DNA of 22,215 nucleotides from Pseudomonadaceae bacterium (GTDB lineage Bacteria; Pseudomonadota; Alphaproteobacteria; UBA2136; UBA6156): the NCBI GenBank assembly GCA_947464215.1, contig CANHVX010000004.1, positions 1 through 22,215 of the forward strand. Direction: 5' to 3'. Position 1 is the stretch's first letter, and the number at the start of each line of letters is the position of its first letter. Position numbers and translations under genes: made by a program. Below the pieces are notes generated by a model, which saw only the letters and a program-made list of their open reading frames with translations, ran no database searches and was not told where the DNA came from. Positions 22,164-22,215 of this stretch are shown in pieces.

Positions 22164-22215
22164 ATGAACAATCAGGTTCACAACACGTTAACCAACACCA
22201 TTGGCGCGCGCGCCA
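22164..22215 (+). CDS. possible start of a further gene, cut by window edge
   Basis: ATG at 22164 opens a frame (MNNQVHNTLTNTIGARA) that is still open at the last base, 14 nt after the previous stop. There is no clear Shine-Dalgarno. Only 17 residues are visible, so it cannot be judged. Confidence 0.3.
   Translation, partial: MNNQVHNTLTNTIGARA

Noticed and set aside
1..22215. CRISPR array, tRNA, insertion sequence or prophage
   Set aside because: No regularly spaced direct repeats, tRNA-like cloverleaf, transposase motifs or phage structural genes were seen. The repressor-type HTH at 20137 stands alone.

Overview
The window reads as chromosomal DNA of a GC-rich alphaproteobacterium. The evidence is the sucA-sucB-lpd order, two proteins of the GcrA cell-cycle regulator family, an hfq-hflX pair, and the short alphaproteobacterial form of Hfq. 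The order or family within the class cannot be fixed from this sequence. Most of the window is ordinary core genome. No tRNA, rRNA, CRISPR array, transposase or prophage was seen.

Layout. Bases 1-4798 hold the 3' part of sucA, then sucB and lpd, which together encode the 2-oxoglutarate dehydrogenase complex. A strong hairpin in the last codons of lpd looks like the terminator of the opposing unit, two overlapping GcrA-family genes (4807-5609, minus). Divergent from these is rsmI (5728-6555), a 16S rRNA methyltransferase. It is followed by two small overlapping unknown genes (6694-7075), the first only 43 codons long but with a perfect Shine-Dalgarno sequence. The kup potassium transporter (minus) converges on them. 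Next come hfq and hflX, a short unknown minus-strand ORF, and a membrane-anchored PAS-PAS-GGDEF-EAL protein. After it lie a small two-helix membrane protein (minus, HIG1-like) and a GH3-fold protein that lacks several motifs expected of an active acyl-adenylating enzyme. A large O-antigen-ligase/polymerase-type membrane protein with a helical, possibly TPR, tail follows on the minus strand.

The last 4.3 kb is more accessory in character. It has an unknown 108-aa protein (minus), a divergently transcribed GRDP/DUF1399-like protein, and a fusion of a phage-repressor-like helix-turn-helix to a SAM methyltransferase. It ends with another unknown 108-aa protein, a DUF1223 thioredoxin-like exported protein, and an exported protein with 14 consecutive prolines. 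A perfect 16-bp palindrome abuts the start codon of the HTH-methyltransferase gene. A related imperfect site lies upstream of the GRDP-like gene. This suggests a small local regulatory circuit.

Functionally the window mixes central metabolism (sucAB-lpd), translation and RNA control (rsmI, hfq, hflX), cell-cycle or methylation-linked transcription control (GcrA family), second-messenger signalling (GGDEF-EAL), K+ uptake and surface glycan assembly. The points most worth checking are the tandem GcrA pair, the degenerate GH3 protein, the HTH-methyltransferase with its palindrome, and the small gene at 6694.
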